Source of the DNA: Helicostylum pulchrum
Taxonomy: Eukaryota; Mucoromycota; Mucoromycetes; Mucorales; Mucoraceae
Assembly: GCA_025677825.1 (NCBI GenBank)
Contig: JAIXMO010000001.1
Coordinates: 496,001-560,000, forward strand
Direction of reading: 5' to 3'
Length of the DNA stretch: 64,000 nucleotides
Shown here piece after piece: positions 1-9,310 of this stretch. Position 1 is the stretch's first letter; each line of letters starts with the position of its first letter. The translations under genes and the position numbers were made by a program. Below the pieces are notes generated by a model. It had not been told where the DNA came from. It saw only the letters and a list, made by a program, of their open reading frames with translations, and did not search any database.

Positions 1-427
1 AGTTTAGATATATATTTTAGTAACATTGGAAATACGGGATAATTAATTACACCAAATAGTTTTTTTTTTATAATACAAAAAAGTTATCTGATCTTTTTTT
101 TTTATATAATCAGAATTCCTGGAAATAGATAACTCGCGAAAAAGAAATACATTTTTTTTTTTCATTTCTATTATTTCTAGGATATATTCTATATCACTTT
201 GACTCTACATTGTTAATAGAGTTAAAGAAAAATAAGGTTGAAGAAGAAGAAGGGAAGTAAAGAGGGAAGATAAGATTATGTATCTTTTGATAAACAATTT
301 GTTTTTGTTGCTATCCGTCATCTGGGCACTGTTTGACCCCAGTTTTATTCTCATATTTGTGCTCGTGTAACAATGTTTCAATCAAACGAGACCAGGCCGA
401 CCAACTTTCCATTTCGGAAAAAAGGAT

Positions 428-552
428 TTATCAGATCTTTCATAATTGGTACAATTAAAAAAAAAGGGACCCCCAATACTTTTTGAAACTTTTTTTTTAT
501 TCGCTGGGCGTGTGAAATTCTTATCACATCAAGGCTTGGTATGCAGCAACTA

Positions 553-586
<34 letters not shown>

Positions 587-1012
587 TTAGGACAGTATAA
601 CTTCTAATTTCCCTTAAACATGTACATTATCCTTTTTATTTTTCTTATCGTGCATAGTACATTGTAATTTATATATAGTTTAATGACTAGTGTATCATAT
701 GATGAAACCATATCTCCCCTCTCCCCCCCCCCCAAAAAAAAGAGAGATTTTCTCTTTTGTTTATCAGATCTTATTAACAGTCTTTTTTTATTGACCGGTT
801 GAATTGTTCAGCGAGACGGGAATATTCGCCTTTTCTAACGTGGTTACACACTTATTTATAGTGAGTCATTTAATAGGTCTAAGCTGGCCTTTATTCGATT
901 AGAAGATCTGATAAAAATAAACTATTGTAATTAATCATGTTATTTTTTTTTTTTTTTGGTTTTAGTTTTTCCGATTACACCATCTCTCCTCGTTCATATT
1001 TTTATCAGATCT
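428..1012. promoter_or_regulatory. Cluster of four TTATCAGATCT motifs (GATA-like)
   Basis: The 11-mer TTATCAGATCT occurs exactly at 428-438, 761-771 and 1002-1012, and in the opposite orientation at 904-914. A one-mismatch copy (TTATCTGATCT) lies at 84-94. Each holds a TGATAA core on one strand, the consensus of fungal GATA-family factors, next to the palindrome AGATCT. Four identical 11-mers in 585 bases are not expected by chance. Regulation of the PPR gene beginning at 1405 is an inference from position only. Confidence 0.4.
554..583. repeat. (TTG)10 microsatellite
   Basis: Ten perfect TTG units directly visible in the PPR upstream region, followed by a poly-T run. No coding role is apparent. 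Confidence 0.9.
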
Positions 1013-1404
1013 TTTTTAATCAAGTTTAAAGGACTAAAAAAAAAGCATATTTCGGAAAGTAAATAAAATATAAGGCTAGTAACCAGAGATTAGATTTTTT
1101 TTTAGCATGTATATTAACATTTTACTAGAGTAAACATCGTCATTTAATAAATAACGCAAGGGTACGGGCGGAGCTTTAGAATCAGATAATCAAATAAGTC
1201 ACTTAAACTTTAAAATTCAATCACCTGGACCAACGATCAGATATATCCAACTGTTCTTATTGGCTAAATTCATTAAGCATGAGGCCTATTTTTTTTAGAA
1301 TATATAAAGGAGGGTCTTTTTTGCTATTTCCTTTTTTTTTCTTACTTTTCAATATATATCACATCTTTTTTCTTCTTCTTTTTTGTACATTCTTCTCTTT
1401 CATT

Positions 1405-4400
1405 ATGCAAATCATTAATACTACACCTACTGCAAAGGCCATGCTTAACAACAAAATCATCACATCTCGTAATAGCAAGGCTCTTTTAATCACATCCAAC
1501 ATATCATCACGTCGTCGCTCTTCTACATCCAGTCACGGTAGTTATTACAAGAAGAAGATGACTCGACCAGACTCACCTAGAGAAGAAAAGGATGAATCTG
1601 TATTTAATATAGTATATAGTGCACCTCATAGTGATACTATGATGATTACTCCTCCTCCTTCTCCAAAGACTGCTCCCGTCACATCCGCTTGTTTCGAAGC
1701 TAACGATCGTATCCTGACTGCTAAAAGAAACGGTCAACTTAAAACTGTCATGAATGAATACGTGGCTCTTCAAAAGGAAGGTCTTTTATTTACTGATCAT
1801 ACTTATAATCTTATTTTGGATTCTTATGCTAGCCTTCGTTCAAATGGTACTCCCTTGACACCAATGTTGAAAAGTAAGTTTTTTTCTCTTTTTTTTTTTT
1901 CTTTCTTTTATTTGTGTTTGAAAACTAATATCGTGACTTTAGTTTACAATGAGATGATTCAATCTGATATCCAACCTAGCAGTTCTACTTATGCTATTCT
2001 TATCCGTACACTCTGTAAGCGTGACGTTGAGGTACAGAAGGTTATTGCCATGTTAAAGCGTCAAAATGCTCGTGCTTCTTCAAACAAGTCAAACAATATG
2101 GTTGAATTGGAATCTGAGGAAAATCTTAATAAGGCTTTGGCTATTTTTGATGCAGCTGTGTCTGAAAACCTTGTGCAATATTTTGATGCCGAGCTTTACA
2201 ATCAGATCTTGCGCGTCTTGTCACACTACGGTAACACAGTTGATTCTCTCCGTGTCTACAACCAATTAGAACTTCATTCTATTCCTACTTCTGCCACTTT
2301 TGCCGCTCTTATCAATCTCTTTGGTCGTGTCGGTGATCTTCCTTCCGCTTTAATTTACTTTGAAAAGTATACTCAGTTAAAGGAATCCGTTGGTCCTCAT
2401 GATGCTTCTTATGTCTATAACGCTTTAGTCGATGCTCATCTCAAGTGTGATAATTTGGAAGGCGCCCTCAAGATTGTTCATCAAGATATGAATAACAATG
2501 AAGTCAAGGTTTCTACTATTCCTTATAACTCTATTATTCGTTTCTACTGCATCAAGAATGATATGAATGCCGCCAAGAAATTAATCAACTCTATGAAGGA
2601 ATCCGGTTTCCCTCAACCTGATGCCAGTAGTTATGGACCTGTATTATCTTCTTATTGTCAAGCTAGCATGTATAGCGAAGCTACTGAAATGTACGATGCT
2701 CTTATCAAGACTGATATCTCTAAATCTTACGGTAACTTGGCCAATTACGCTTTATTGTGTCTCAAGAATAGCAACCATGTCAGAATCATTCAAGTTATTA
2801 ATGATATGCGTCATGCTGGTTTGGAACCTGATTCTGTCTTGGCTGAACGTATTGTTGCTCATTTTGCTAAATTGGGTAAGGTCGAACAATCTTTGGAAGC
2901 TCTCTCTACTATTTTGGAAACCATGAAGCCTCGTACGCTTTCAAAGGGTATTGCACAAATAAAGAGTGCTGCTATTCAAGCTGCTGCTGCTGCTAATGGT
3001 AACTTTGAACAAAGCTTACAAGTAGCTCGTATTATGACTCCTCATGCTCCTCACGGTTTACCTGTTCAATTAGCCAAGATCTTGATCGAAAACTACGAAT
3101 TTGATAGTAACCACGATATCATTGCCGAGTCTGATTATAGTATCTTATTTGATGCTGCTTTAACTATTGCCTCTGATCCTGCTACTCATACTCGTCATGC
3201 CAAGTCTTCTCTCTCTCCTCTCAATATCTTTGTATTTTCTCTTCAAACTGAAATGGCTTCCAAGAACTTGAAGGTTTCTGCTTCTATCAAGTCTCGTATC
3301 ATGACATATTTTGTTCGTACCAGTGATAAGAAAGCCGCTCAAAAATGGGAATCTCTCTTTATTGATGTTGTTGTTGAAGACGTTGTTCCTTCCAAGTCTG
3401 TCTCTGAATCTGAAGAAGCTTCTATTGCTGTTATGAAGGCCGCTATCCACGGTCAATTGGAAGAGTCTCTTGATATCCTTCGTACTCGTATTGTTGATGT
3501 CCGTCTTATTCCTACTGCTGAACCTCTTCGTGACGCTATTGCATTTGTTGGTAAGCAAGGACATCTTGAAACTGCTGTTACCATGTACGAAATTGTTATC
3601 AAGTGTTACAAGGAAGCTACTTTGGATGCTCAACGTATTGAAAGAGCTGTCTACTTGATGACTAACAGTATTCTTATTGGTTATGCTCAGCAAGGTGATA
3701 TGGTTAACGCAAAGAAGTACTATGAACAAATCAAGTCTATGGGTCGTTATCCTGACGGTAATGGTTATGCTAGTCTCTTATTGGGAAGTGCAAAGTGTGC
3801 TACTGATGAAGCCACTGATGCTCTTACTATCTATGATGAAGCTAAGCGTCGTGACGTCAAGCCTACTACCTTCTTTTACAACGTTGTTATTTCCAAGTTA
3901 GCCAAGGCTCGTAAGCTTGAATCCGCCATGAAATTATTTGAAGAAATGCAACATTTCAAGATTATGCCTAATTCCATTACTTATGGTGCTATCATCTCTG
4001 CTTGTGTTCGTGCTGGATCTGAACCATTGGCTCGTAAATTATTTACTGAAATGTTGGCTTCTGCTTCTTTCCAACCTCGTGTGGGTCCCTTTAACAATAT
4101 GATTCAATTTTATGTTCGTCAACAACCTGATCGTGAAAGAGCTTTAGAATACTTTTCCGAACTTCGTCGTCGTCATATTAAGCCCTCTGCTCATACCTAC
4201 AAGTTATTAATGGAAGCTTATTCCGTTATTGCTCCTTATGATATGCCTACTGCTCATCGTATGTTGAGTGAAATGGAACGTCGTGATCATATCCGTCCTC
4301 AAGCTACTCATTATGCCACTCTCATTTACTCTTATGGTACATTACAACGTGATGTTCAAAGCGCTGATCGTTTATTCCAAGATATGGAAGCCAAGCAAGT

Positions 4401-4785
4401 TGCCAAGGATGAAGTTGTCTACCAAGCTATGCTCGATACACTTGTTAGTAATGATCAATTGGAACGTGCTGAAAAGTTATATCAACAAATGCAAGCTACC
4501 ATTCAAAAGAGTTCTTCTCCTTATATCGAAAATGTCTTTATTCGTGGTTATGGTCAAAAGGGTCTCTTGGAAAAGGCAAAGGCTATGTTCGATGCCATGG
4601 CCGATGACAAGATTGATCAACAAAAAGAAGTCGTCATACGTGAACCTAGTACTTATGAGGCCATGGTACGTGCTTATGTTGACAACGACAAAATGACTGA
4701 AGCAAATCAAATCTTTGATTTGATGGTCCAACGTGAATTCCCTGAAAAGGTTACTGCTTTAGTAGCCGAATTGATTTCTGCTTAA
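1405..4785 (+). CDS. Large pentatricopeptide repeat (PPR) protein, probably mitochondrial
   Basis: The predicted protein of 1103 aa is built mostly of about 35-residue helical-hairpin units with PPR signatures such as TYAILIR, PYNSIIRFYC, SYGPVLSSYC, TYGAIISACVRAG and TYKLLMEAYS. PPR proteins bind RNA in organelles, so a role in mitochondrial RNA maturation or translation is the family expectation. The start at 1405 is chosen because the open frame upstream encodes only a poly-pyrimidine-derived hydrophobic stretch. The N terminus from 1405 is basic and Ser/Thr/Asn-rich, as in mitochondrial targeting sequences. A 69-nt intron at 1874-1942 (GTAAGT..TTTAG) is a multiple of three and free of stops. 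Splicing it restores a normal repeat (LKIYNEMIQSDIQPS). Large size suggests a Pet309/Cya-5-like factor, but the repeats alone do not show the target. Confidence 0.85.
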   Translation: MQIINTTPTAKAMLNNKIITSRNSKALLITSNISSRRRSSTSSHGSYYKKKMTRPDSPREEKDESVFNIVYSAPHSDTMMITPPPSPKTAPVTSACFEANDRILTAKRNGQLKTVMNEYVALQKEGLLFTDHTYNLILDSYASLRSNGTPLTPMLKSKFFSLFFFSFFYLCLKTNIVTLVYNEMIQSDIQPSSSTYAILIRTLCKRDVEVQKVIAMLKRQNARASSNKSNNMVELESEENLNKALAIFDAAVSENLVQYFDAELYNQILRVLSHYGNTVDSLRVYNQLELHSIPTSATFAALINLFGRVGDLPSALIYFEKYTQLKESVGPHDASYVYNALVDAHLKCDNLEGALKIVHQDMNNNEVKVSTIPYNSIIRFYCIKNDMNAAKKLINSMKESGFPQPDASSYGPVLSSYCQASMYSEATEMYDALIKTDISKSYGNLANYALLCLKNSNHVRIIQVINDMRHAGLEPDSVLAERIVAHFAKLGKVEQSLEALSTILETMKPRTLSKGIAQIKSAAIQAAAAANGNFEQSLQVARIMTPHAPHGLPVQLAKILIENYEFDSNHDIIAESDYSILFDAALTIASDPATHTRHAKSSLSPLNIFVFSLQTEMASKNLKVSASIKSRIMTYFVRTSDKKAAQKWESLFIDVVVEDVVPSKSVSESEEASIAVMKAAIHGQLEESLDILRTRIVDVRLIPTAEPLRDAIAFVGKQGHLETAVTMYEIVIKCYKEATLDAQRIERAVYLMTNSILIGYAQQGDMVNAKKYYEQIKSMGRYPDGNGYASLLLGSAKCATDEATDALTIYDEAKRRDVKPTTFFYNVVISKLAKARKLESAMKLFEEMQHFKIMPNSITYGAIISACVRAGSEPLARKLFTEMLASASFQPRVGPFNNMIQFYVRQQPDRERALEYFSELRRRHIKPSAHTYKLLMEAYSVIAPYDMPTAHRMLSEMERRDHIRPQATHYATLIYSYGTLQRDVQSADRLFQDMEAKQVAKDEVVYQAMLDTLVSNDQLERAEKLYQQMQATIQKSSSPYIENVFIRGYGQKGLLEKAKAMFDAMADDKIDQQKEVVIREPSTYEAMVRAYVDNDKMTEANQIFDLMVQREFPEKVTALVAELISA

Positions 4786-4983
4786 GGCAAACAAACACAA
4801 AAAAAAACTCATTCCCCCTTTTTTTTATCTCTTTCATAACACTTGCATTGTAAATAATCTTAATAAATGTATATAAATATTTTTCATCATAATAATCTAT
4901 ATTCTTGTCTACATATATTTTCTTTTTATTGTACACAGTGAACCAAAAAAACAAAACAAAACAAAAAAAAAAACTCTTTTTCT

Positions 4984-5558
4984 TTATACAGGTAAAGTTT
5001 CAGAACCATCTCTTGAAGTACTACTATCTTCCATATCAGCATACATAACATTTCGAATTGAGTTTCGTAAGCCTATGTCCACTACTAAATCATTATAGTA
5101 AAACAAATCATCTGAATCACCATGCTCGCTTCCTACTTCTCTTGGCGGTAACATAAGTGTGACGCTGTCTCCTAGTGCACTAGCCAATGATGGTGGTACA
5201 GTTAAAGTGGTAACTACAGTTCCATTTAAAAGTAACTGCGAAGAAAGACTAGAGGTAATCAACACACGTACAATTTGAAGAACATAAACAACAAAATCTA
5301 GCATAATTAACCGTAATGTGCTCGCTTTGTGTTCTGCAGTAATAATAATAAAAAAAGATGAATTAGTTTATATATCAATGGCACAATTATGTCTTAAAAA
5401 AGTACTTTACGGTTTCCTATAAAGTCTATAATGATGCCAGGTTCACCTGGTTCTGTCGAAAGATGCATGATAAAACATATTAACCATCCTGCAGTTACTA
5501 TGGCTAATGCTGTTCTTAAGGATCGAGTTAATGCTCTTGGTGATAGTAATTGCTTCAT
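4984..5558 (-). CDS. DUF1746 / Dsc4-like membrane protein
   Basis: Two exons, complement(4984..5333, 5411..5558), 165 aa. The intron has GTAAAG at its donor and CTGCAG at its acceptor. The N-terminal half carries two hydrophobic segments (about residues 15-35 and 58-75) joined by GIIIDFIGNQHKASTLRLIM and followed by LDFVVYVLQIVRV. That is the pattern of the fungal DUF1746 family, to which the fission-yeast Golgi Dsc E3 ligase subunit Dsc4 belongs. The Dsc complex ubiquitinates Golgi membrane proteins and, in some fungi, activates SREBP. The C-terminal 90 residues are acidic and probably cytosolic. It is transcribed toward the PPR gene and converges with it over about 200 bases. Assignment to Dsc4 rests on family pattern memory; an alternative is another small DUF1746 protein of unknown role. 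Confidence 0.6.
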
Positions 5559-5819
5559 TTACAAGTTAGTTATTTATTTCGAGTAGGTAGCATTTTTTTT
5601 TTACCAGCTGTAGTAGTATTCGAAAGAATAATACTAGTAAACTCGTATCCAAAAAATATGTATATGCAATGTGACAGTACAGCAGGTAATCTAAGGACCG
5701 TAGTACATCTCTCTTTCCATTTGAACTCATTGTTAAAAAAAGAGAAGATATAAAAAAGGGAAATATTTATGTGATTGAGAAAACTCGCATAAAAACGTCA
5801 CGGCTAGTTTATTTTATTT

Positions 5820-7662
5820 TTACACCGAAAAGTTATCAACAGATAACCCACATATTTCAAAAGGTTCTTCTTGTGATTTAGTAAAAGTAACCTTGATAGC
5901 TCTAAAGTATTTTACATGAGCACAGTTCAATCCTAAAGTAATACGTTGATATTCAGTTGTGCTCTTGGTTATTTTACATTGATTCCATGTACTGCCGCTG
6001 GTTAACACAGAAACAGATAATGTCTTTTCGGGATTTTTAATCTCTTGTGGCGTAATAATAGTCAACTTTTCTGTTTTGGTTGCACCCACTATCATTAAAC
6101 CGAAATAATCACCCTGCTGAGGACCTACATATATAAATATATATTAGTATGACATATAAATGTACTCATTCTATATACACTTACCAGAGATAGTGTTCCA
6201 ACAAGTGCTGGGATCATTATCTACTACTCTATGATAAGAGTGTTCGTCCCATTCAATTGTTGAAGGTAAAGTAGATAACGCATCATATGTTGTTTCTAAA
6301 CGAGAAATGGAAGTGATATTTTGATAATCAAAAGTAACTTGATCAGGTTGAACAAAGGGATCCATATTGGTCATGAATAAGCATCGATCGTTAGCACAAG
6401 AGGATCGGACATCTCTATGTTCAAGAATAGGTAACTCTTCTTCTCTATCAAAGAAATCTTGAGGTGCAACAGATGTATCCGATAATAAAGATCGTTGTAA
6501 ATGACGAACTGCATCATACTATCAATTAAAAAAAAATTAGTATAATAAAGAGTTTTATTTGTTATTACACTTACAGTATAATGATCTAATGTCTCGGGAT
6601 AAGCGATATCGATATCTGTGGCCTTAGCACCATTTGCTTTACGTGGAGGATTACTAAGTAACCAAGGATATTGATTCATCCAGATAGAGAAATAGTGATC
6701 TGCTTGTCTAATGCTTTCTTTGCTTAAACCAGATTTACCCATTTGAGTCAAGAAAGTTTGTACCTTCCACCTAGGGACAAAGGCACCATATCTAAAATCA
6801 GCATAGCCAGTGTGTAGTTTGGCATCTAATTTGATTTTTTTAATAAGTATATACATATATATATATATATATATATTACGTAATAAAATGATATAAACTA
6901 GATTACCTTTGTTATAAAATCTCCATCGCATTTCATTTTGATAATGAGAGGGCTTTGCATTCGCATGAATTAAAGTTGGATTGCGTAAAAAGTTGGTATA
7001 TAAAGTATCCATATAAGAGTTTAAATAAGTATCGTCTTGGAAATAACAGTATAATCTAGCAGCAGTTGCACATGTAGTAAATCTAGCCATACTTTTTAAC
7101 TGTTCGTCTGATTCAAGAATTTCAATGCTAACACTATCTGTTGACTTTTTATCTAATTTTAAATCCTAAATAATAATGGTTAGCATATACATATATATAT
7201 ATATATAATACATATCTTTATCAATTTTACCTCTACATTCAGTGGCCTTGTTTTAACAAGATTATGAATATAAATCTCGGTAACGAAATGATATTTCAAC
7301 AAGTGTTTGACAGTGTACACAATACTTTCATCATCATCTGTCACTCTTAATAAAACTGCAGACACTGGATTTAAATCATTTTCTCGCAGTGATTCTGTAG
7401 TAAAATAACTTTTAGGGTATGCACTCTTTCCAATACGATCTGACAAGTTAGGTGCCCAAAATAGAGGATTTACATTGTAATCAATAGGGTTGATTTGGTT
7501 TAAAGAGTTGTTGTTTTCCTCGTCATTAGACCTGAATGGCTGAAAAAGATAAAGGATGATGAAGATGGTTAAAAGACTAGAAACAATTCTTTTAGGTGAA
7601 GATATAATATTCTTCTTTTCTTTGTCCTTTCTCGAATGTATTGGTAAAGTGGCTGCTCCCAT
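5820..7662 (-). CDS. Type II membrane glycosyltransferase-like protein
   Basis: Five exons, complement(5820..6124, 6185..6518, 6575..6825, 6907..7165, 7231..7662), 526 aa. The order is a short basic cytosolic tail, one signal anchor (about residues 27-41, SLLTIFIILYLFQPF), a luminal segment VSAVLLRVTDDDESIVYTVKHLLKYHFVTE resembling the start of a GT-A nucleotide-sugar fold, then CYFQDDTYLNSYMDTLY with an acidic DD pair suited to metal and sugar-nucleotide binding, and GAFVPRWKVQTFLTQMG. The C-terminal part (HRVVDNDPSTCWNTISG onward) looks like a small beta-sandwich resembling discoidin or F5/8C. Topology implies a Golgi enzyme acting on glycoproteins or glycolipids. The family is shared with plants and basidiomycetes as uncharacterised glycosyltransferase-like proteins, and the substrate is unknown. 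All four introns are 55-82 nt. Confidence 0.65.
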
Positions 7663-8530
7663 TTGTATAAGAAAAAAAAAGAAGGATAATAAAAAGGAGT
7701 TATTGTGTATTGAAGAAGCTCACTCCGCCTATTTAGTTTTTAATTTTACACAGCCATAAAAAACCGTCTTGTTTTATAACCCAAAAAAGTGGTTTTAAGT
7801 TGGGGGTGAAAAGTTTAAATACCCTCGCTTTTCTAACGGCTAAAAACTGATTTAAAGAAAGAGAAAAGATAATATTTCTTCTCAGAGGAAATAAACTCAA
7901 GCATTTATATTGATGTCTACGAGGCTACAGCTTCGTGTTATCCCCTAAAATTAAAAACCATATTTTTACTTGGTTTGCTAAAGTAAGGAGCCGTGCAAAC
8001 TTCGCATGATTTATTAAATGAGTTTTAGTTTTGCTCGTTTAGTTTTTTTTTGGTGATAACATATCTTGTAAAGTTGTTTTAATAGAAGTACGGTTTGTGG
8101 TATTTAGCTTCGGTAGTACAGAATCAGCTCTATTTAGGGGTGACCTGATTTCTCGGCCCCCGCTTTAACGCGACTATTATCACTGAAGTAGCGGCTCTAT
8201 TTAAGGGTGACCGGAATTTGGGAGTAATCCACCCTTAAATCGAACGTACCCTTATTATCGAGCAGTGAATAATTACTTCTAAAGAAAAAAGCTCACTGAG
8301 ATACCTGAGTTTAAATAATCGCTCACATAAGAAATCACTGCTAAAATTAGCAGTTATAATAAATATTGGAATTCTGTTGGATGGAGCGGAGAAAAGGGTC
8401 AAAAGCTACTTATATTAAATAAGAGAGGGCTGAGAGGATCAGAAGAAAAATAAGGGCGGAAAAAAAGGTTCATGAGATAAAATAGTGTCTTTATTGCAAG
8501 TTAAGAAAATAACTTCGAAAAAAGAATTTA
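7663..8530. other. Intergenic region with a TIR-element remnant
   Basis: No ORF. The part adjoining the glycosyltransferase start is likely its promoter. From about 8117 the sequence is a repeat remnant shared with 46.6 kb and 60.7-60.9 kb (annotated separately). The bases after about 8370 are unremarkable purine-rich sequence. Confidence 0.6.
8117..8369 (+). repeat. Degenerate TIR-element copy C
   Basis: Bases 8187-8369 read in the same order, with a few substitutions, as the reverse complement of 60686-60867, the right end of the 1.8-kb TIR element. It begins AGTAGCGGCTCTATTTAAGG, continues through CCACCCTTAAATCGAACGTA, and ends in the small palindrome around ACTGCTAAAATTAGCAGT. Just upstream, 8117-8160 is a second, more decayed terminal sequence (TA, then CAG..CAGCTCTATTTAGGGGTGACC). 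The right terminus is missing, so this is a truncated or nested remnant with no coding capacity. Confidence 0.75.
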
Positions 8531-8774
8531 TTATTCTGAATATTTTGCCGCGATATCTCTCTTCTTCCCCAACTCTCCAATTTCTTCACGTGTAGCTTTT
8601 ATTTCCTCATCCAATAAATATAACGCTTCTTGTGGTTTGCTAAAAAAAAAAGAAATATAAGTTAAAAAGGAAACGTATTTAGCTAACTACGAACCTCTTC
8701 CAAGTAGTAGTAACAGTAGGCACAGGTGTGGAAGAAGATGCCGTAGAAATATTACGTGTAGAAGAAGCCGCCAT
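8531..8774 (-). CDS. Small coiled-coil protein, unknown
   Basis: Two exons, complement(8531..8639, 8695..8774), 62 aa. The first 25 residues are Ser/Thr-rich (MAASSTRNISTASSSTPVP). The rest is an amphipathic helix, EALYLLDEEIKATREEIGEL, ending in AAKYSE. The donor GTTCGT is weak, but only this junction (AG|C) keeps the second exon open, and the acceptor follows a clear pyrimidine tract. The frame is also open upstream of the chosen ATG, with a partly repeated Ala/Ser/Thr sequence, so the N terminus could be longer. Length and coil suggest a small subunit of a larger complex. I do not recognise the family. Confidence 0.45.
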
Positions 8775-9310
8775 AGTAAGAAAATTAGGTAGAGGAATAG
8801 GGACAGAAGAGGTAGAAGCGGCCGTAGTAAGAGTGTTTTTTTTTATAAAATAGGTAGGCTTAGAGAAGATCTACAATTTTTTTTGGATATATTAGTGGGT
8901 TTCGGACCAAATAAGAAAAATATAATACTTCAACGACATTGTAGTTACCAAGCGATTCAAAAGAGATAATGACGATATTTCTTGGTATTTTTGACAGTTT
9001 AACGATCAGAAAATTAACCTCTTTAAAAATATATTGTATGTAGCAGCAGGTGTTTCGAAAGAGAAACAATAATGTCGATAATCTTAGTAGTTAGAAGGTA
9101 AGCTAATTAGTTTGTTCTGAAAGCTAAATGCAATATTTTTTATCGTTTAGGTGCGGAATTATTACATGGAAGTATTTGCGTGAATGAGGTGCATGTATCT
9201 TTCTCCATCTATCTGAACTTTAAGCTTCCATAAAAGGGTCGCGTAAAATATTTTTTGTCGTGTTTTTTCCCGTTCCTTTTTTCTTTCTTTCGAAAACATA
9301 CAGAAAAAAA
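8775..9310. other. Divergent intergenic region
   Basis: Lies between the divergently transcribed small coiled-coil gene (-) and CTF18 (+), so it probably holds both promoters. The reading frames in it are short and of biased composition and look fortuitous. The last 50 bases before CTF18 are pyrimidine-rich. No other structure seen. Confidence 0.55.

Larger units (their letters stand above)
1..1404. other. Gene-free upstream region of the PPR gene
   Basis: No credible ORF. The stretch is AT-rich with many poly-T runs, a (TTG)10 microsatellite, a C-run near 723-733, and a repeated GATA-like 11-mer (annotated separately). The last 130 bases before the chosen PPR start are strongly pyrimidine-rich, as expected for a fungal 5' leader. 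I see nothing else that can be named. Confidence 0.6.

Noticed and set aside
1279..1404. Upstream extension of the PPR frame encoding a hydrophobic N terminus
   Set aside because: The residues come from T-rich leader DNA and do not look like a signal or targeting peptide; the ATG at 1405 gives a plausible mitochondrial leader.
3160..3729. 189-codon frame on the minus strand inside the PPR gene
   Set aside because: Antisense shadow of a conserved repeat protein; composition follows the complementary codons and no splice or start context supports it.
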